Assembly (NCBI GenBank): GCA_947454235.1
Contig: CANGIY010000001.1
Location: forward strand, 186,001-250,000
Length of the DNA: 64,000 nucleotides
Direction: 5' to 3'
DNA from: Chitinophagaceae bacterium
GTDB lineage: Bacteria > Bacteroidota > Bacteroidia > Chitinophagales > Chitinophagaceae
Part shown: positions 62,073-64,000 of the stretch, in pieces
Position numbering within the stretch: the first letter of the stretch is position 1
Layout of the letters: each line of letters begins with the position of its first letter
Notes under the pieces: model-generated
What the model was told of the DNA's origin: nothing
The model's input: the letters and a program-made list of their open reading frames with translations, nothing else
Databases searched by the model: none
Program-made: the position numbers and the translations under genes

Positions 62073-63079
62073 TACCACGAAGCTCTGGCAGAAGCGGTTA
62101 CAGTGAGATCGGTAAATGACCCTTTCATATACTTGTGATAGCCTGTAATACCAATCATTGCAGCGTTATCTGTGCAATATTCAAAAGGAGGTATGTAGGT
62201 TGTCCAGTTTAGTTTTTTACCTGTTTCTGTGAGAGCTTTCCTTAATCCTGAATTGGCAGATACCCCGCCGGCAATACCCACGTGTCTGATTCTGTAGTGC
62301 TTTGCCGCCTTTACAAGTTTAGCCATCAGCATATTCACAATAGTGTGTTGTGCCGATGCGCATAGGTCATCACGGTTTTCTTCAATGAAGTTGGGATTGA
62401 GTTTGGTTTGGTTTTGAAGGAAATAGAGGAATGCCGTTTTTACACCGCTGAAGCTGAAACTAAAATCCTTCATTTCTGCCATCGGGAACTTAAACTTCAA
62501 TGGGTCGCCAGTTGCTGCATATTTGTCAACCAGTGGCCCACCGGGGTATGGAAGTCCCATCATTTTCGCGAATTTATCGAAAGCCTCACCGGCAGCATCA
62601 TCAATGGTTTCGCCTACAACTTCCATGTCCAGATAGTCGCGGCAGAGGACAATTTGGGTATGCCCACCAGATACAGTAAGGCATAAAAAAGGAAACGGAG
62701 GATTTTCGGTAATGAAGTGTGCCAGTACGTGCGCCTGCATGTGGTGCACGCTTATCAGAGGTAAATTGTTTGCTTGTGCAAACGATTTGGCGAAGCACGA
62801 ACCTACCAGTAAAGAGCCTATTAGCCCCGGTGCCTGAGTAAAAGCAACAGCAGAAATTTCATCCTTGGATACACCCGCATCCTGAAATGCCACGTCAACT
62901 ACAGGTATTATGTTCTGCATGTGCACGCGCGATGCAAGTTCAGGAACAACACCACCATAGCGTTCATGTACCTTTTGGGTTGCAATAAGGTTGCTGAGTA
63001 CCTTTCCGTCTCTAATTATTGCCGCACTTGTTTCATCGCATGACGATTCAATTGCAAGAATGGTAACCGGACTGTTCAT
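62072..63079 (-). CDS. tsaD: tRNA N6-adenosine threonylcarbamoyltransferase
   Basis: The 335-residue product has the sugar-kinase/HSP70-like ATP motif AIESSCDETSAAI, the metal-binding HHMQAH (residue about 112) and the closing CTDNAAMIG near the C-terminus. The length is normal for TsaD. With TsaB and TsaE it attaches the threonylcarbamoyl group to tRNA A37; those partners are not in the window. It is followed by trmN6 with a one-base overlap. No good TAnnTTTG element is seen upstream; a small ttccct / agggaa inverted repeat lies at 63126-63143. Confidence 0.97.
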   Translation of the reverse strand: MNSPVTILAIESSCDETSAAIIRDGKVLSNLIATQKVHERYGGVVPELASRVHMQNIIPVVDVAFQDAGVSKDEISAVAFTQAPGLIGSLLVGSCFAKSFAQANNLPLISVHHMQAHVLAHFITENPPFPFLCLTVSGGHTQIVLCRDYLDMEVVGETIDDAAGEAFDKFAKMMGLPYPGGPLVDKYAATGDPLKFKFPMAEMKDFSFSFSGVKTAFLYFLQNQTKLNPNFIEENRDDLCASAQHTIVNMLMAKLVKAAKHYRIRHVGIAGGVSANSGLRKALTETGKKLNWTTYIPPFEYCTDNAAMIGITGYHKYMKGSFTDLTVTASARASW

Positions 63080-63164
63080 TTGGCTTGCAAATTACTGCAA
63101 AATACCGTCAATAAGTAGGGCAAGATTCCCTCAAGTTAGGGAACAAATTTTTGCATTACGTTGT

Positions 63165-63195
63165 TTGTTTTTAACAAAAAGTTACATTACCTTTG
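63165..63195 (+). promoter_or_regulatory. Promoter of rnpB
   Basis: TTG (63165-63167) and TACCTTTG (63188-63195) are separated by 20 nt, both exact. Transcription should start near 63200-63202, where the P1 helix begins. This is the clearest promoter in the window and is a local calibration for the others. Confidence 0.85.
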
Positions 63196-63201
63196 TATGT
63201 A

Positions 63202-63560
63202 ACATTGAAAAGGGCTGTCGCTGCATGAAAATGCAGAGGAAAGTCCGGACAGAGTAGAGCAACGCACTACCTAACGGGTAGGCAATTTCTTTTTTTAAGG
63301 GGTTGACAGAGAGTGCCACAGAAAATAACCGCCTCGCTTGCGGGGTAAGGGTGAAAACGTAGGGTAAGAGCCTACGCATCTTATTGGTGACAAATAGATG
63401 GGGTAAACCTTGTGTTCTGAAATGCCAAGTATACAGGTGCTTGAGGGTAGCTCGCCCGAGCCTGAGGGTTGGCAGATTGAGGTATGACGTGAGTTGTATC
63501 CCAGATAAATGACAGTCGTTCCCGAAAGGGAAAACAGAATCCGGCTTACATTTTCAGTGT
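63202..63560 (+). ncRNA. rnpB: RNase P RNA (class A-like)
   Basis: The conserved CR-I stretch GAGGAAAGTCCGGAC is at about 63236-63250, AGTGCCACAGAAAATAACCGCC follows at about 63312-63333, and the CR-V end reads ACAGAATCCGGCTTACA at about 63534-63550. The 5' arm acattgaaaa (63202-63211) pairs with ttttcagtgt (63551-63560) to close helix P1, and a T run follows. The length of about 359 nt fits Bacteroidota. This RNA is the catalytic subunit that trims the 5' end of tRNA precursors. Confidence 0.96.
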
Positions 63561-63643
63561 TTTTATTATAATACTAACTAAAGAAATTGAGATTTAAACC
63601 CGATGAAATCAGGGATAGGATTGTGATTTAATTGTTAATAGTA

Positions 63644-63673
63644 TTGTTTTCTCGGAAACAATGTTTAAATTTG
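63644..63673 (+). promoter_or_regulatory. Promoter of the PID-CTERM-like gene
   Basis: TTG (63644-63646) and TAAATTTG (63666-63673), spaced by 19 nt, both match consensus. The -7 box ends 6 nt before the ATG at 63680, so the mRNA leader would be nearly absent. Confidence 0.7.
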
Positions 63674-63679
63674 TGTGCC

Positions 63680-63946
63680 ATGTTGAAAAGAATAATTATG
63701 ACTCAGAGAAAAGATAAGTTGAGCTTTGTGAAAATGATGTTTGTTTTGTTGTGTGTGGCTTTGCCATCTCTGACTTTTGCTCAAGCTGGTTTCGAAACCA
63801 GTATCGGTGGTGCAGGTCCTGATACCGGCATCGTCGATGCTCCTATTGATGGTGGAACAGTATTCCTTATTGCTGCCGGCGTAATTTTCGGTATCTATAG
63901 GTTGTACAAGTTCGCCGTTGCGAAAGGTGCTCCATCGTTGAATTAA
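63680..63946 (+). CDS. Short secreted protein with PID-CTERM-type sorting tail
   Basis: From the ATG at 63680 the product has 88 residues; the ATG at 63698 would give 82. The N-terminal signal peptide (FVKMMFVLLCVALPSLTFAQ) is followed by about 15 residues and then a C-terminal tail: APIDGGTVFLIAAGVIFGIY, then a basic end RLYKFAVAKGAPSLN. The PIDGG motif, hydrophobic segment and basic end match the short sorting tail I recall as PID-CTERM in Bacteroidota. The mature middle region is tiny and Gly/Asp-rich (GFETSIGGAGPDTGIV), so the protein may be a small surface peptide. A weak ggtac-ttac-gtacc hairpin follows the stop. The name needs a profile check. Confidence 0.72.
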   Translation: MLKRIIMTQRKDKLSFVKMMFVLLCVALPSLTFAQAGFETSIGGAGPDTGIVDAPIDGGTVFLIAAGVIFGIYRLYKFAVAKGAPSLN

Positions 63947-64000
63947 GCTAGCGGTACTTACGTACCTTAGAATATAATTTTAAGCCAAACATAAACACTC

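Noticed and set aside
63182-63379. Minus-strand 65-residue open frame over rnpB
   Set aside because: It is antisense to a well-conserved RNA gene with a closed P1 helix.
1-64000. Search for tRNA genes, insertion sequences, integrases, att sites and replication origins
   Set aside because: No cloverleaf-like sequence, transposase, integrase or flanking inverted repeats was recognised; a covariance-model scan could still find one.

Overview
The window looks like a chromosomal piece of a Bacteroidota bacterium, probably near the Chitinophagales. The evidence is six secreted proteins ending in type IX secretion (T9SS) sorting domains, a GLPGLI protein paired with an outer-membrane barrel, a CoaBC-DUF4835-DUF4296 cluster, many copies of the Bacteroidota promoter element TAnnTTTG, and few Shine-Dalgarno-like sites. 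There is no plasmid, phage, insertion sequence, CRISPR array, tRNA or rRNA. The only RNA gene recognised is rnpB. The family-level placement is inference.

Layout. 1-5.8 kb (minus): partial TIGR01777 epimerase, PDZ protein, a receiver protein with a C-terminal membrane anchor, a TPR hybrid histidine kinase with HPt, and an AHSA1/ArsR pair. 6-10.7 kb: acyl-CoA dehydrogenase, a T9SS cargo, a VOC protein and a secreted alpha/beta hydrolase. 10.8-17.7 kb (minus): a T9SS subtilase and a 1485-residue protein with 14 Ig-like repeats. 18.2-23.2 kb: ABC protein, HlyD and TolC operon, then a convergent TetR regulator with a 22-bp palindrome at its promoter. 23.4-28.3 kb (minus): GT87-like membrane protein, GLPGLI protein, outer-membrane barrel. 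28.4-37.5 kb (plus): BNR protein, gltX, thioredoxin-like protein, arylsulfotransferase-like protein, an Ig-repeat T9SS cargo, coaBC, DUF4835 (PorD-type), DUF4296. 37.8-47.3 kb: a giant 3177-residue T9SS cargo. 47.4-64 kb: ribD, feoA, lipoproteins, barrels, AcpH-like phosphodiesterase, thioredoxin-like protein, ubiX, polytopic patatin, second subtilase, trmN6-tsaD, rnpB and a short PID-CTERM-like protein.

How the genes fit together. Housekeeping functions (gltX, coaBC, ribD, ubiX, tsaD, trmN6, rnpB) are interleaved with a large cell-surface programme: six T9SS cargos, one likely T9SS accessory factor, three or four outer-membrane barrels, several lipoproteins and a T1SS-like export operon. The most unusual points are the exporter's degenerate ATPase, the membrane-tethered receiver beside a soluble hybrid kinase, the thioredoxin/arylsulfotransferase pair that recalls DsbL/ASST, two well-formed palindromic operators, and several genes whose TAnnTTTG box lies only 4-6 nt before the ATG, which suggests leaderless mRNAs. 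No single undescribed multi-gene defence or biosynthesis system is evident. Start codons were chosen by signal-peptide position, promoter position and alignment to known families.
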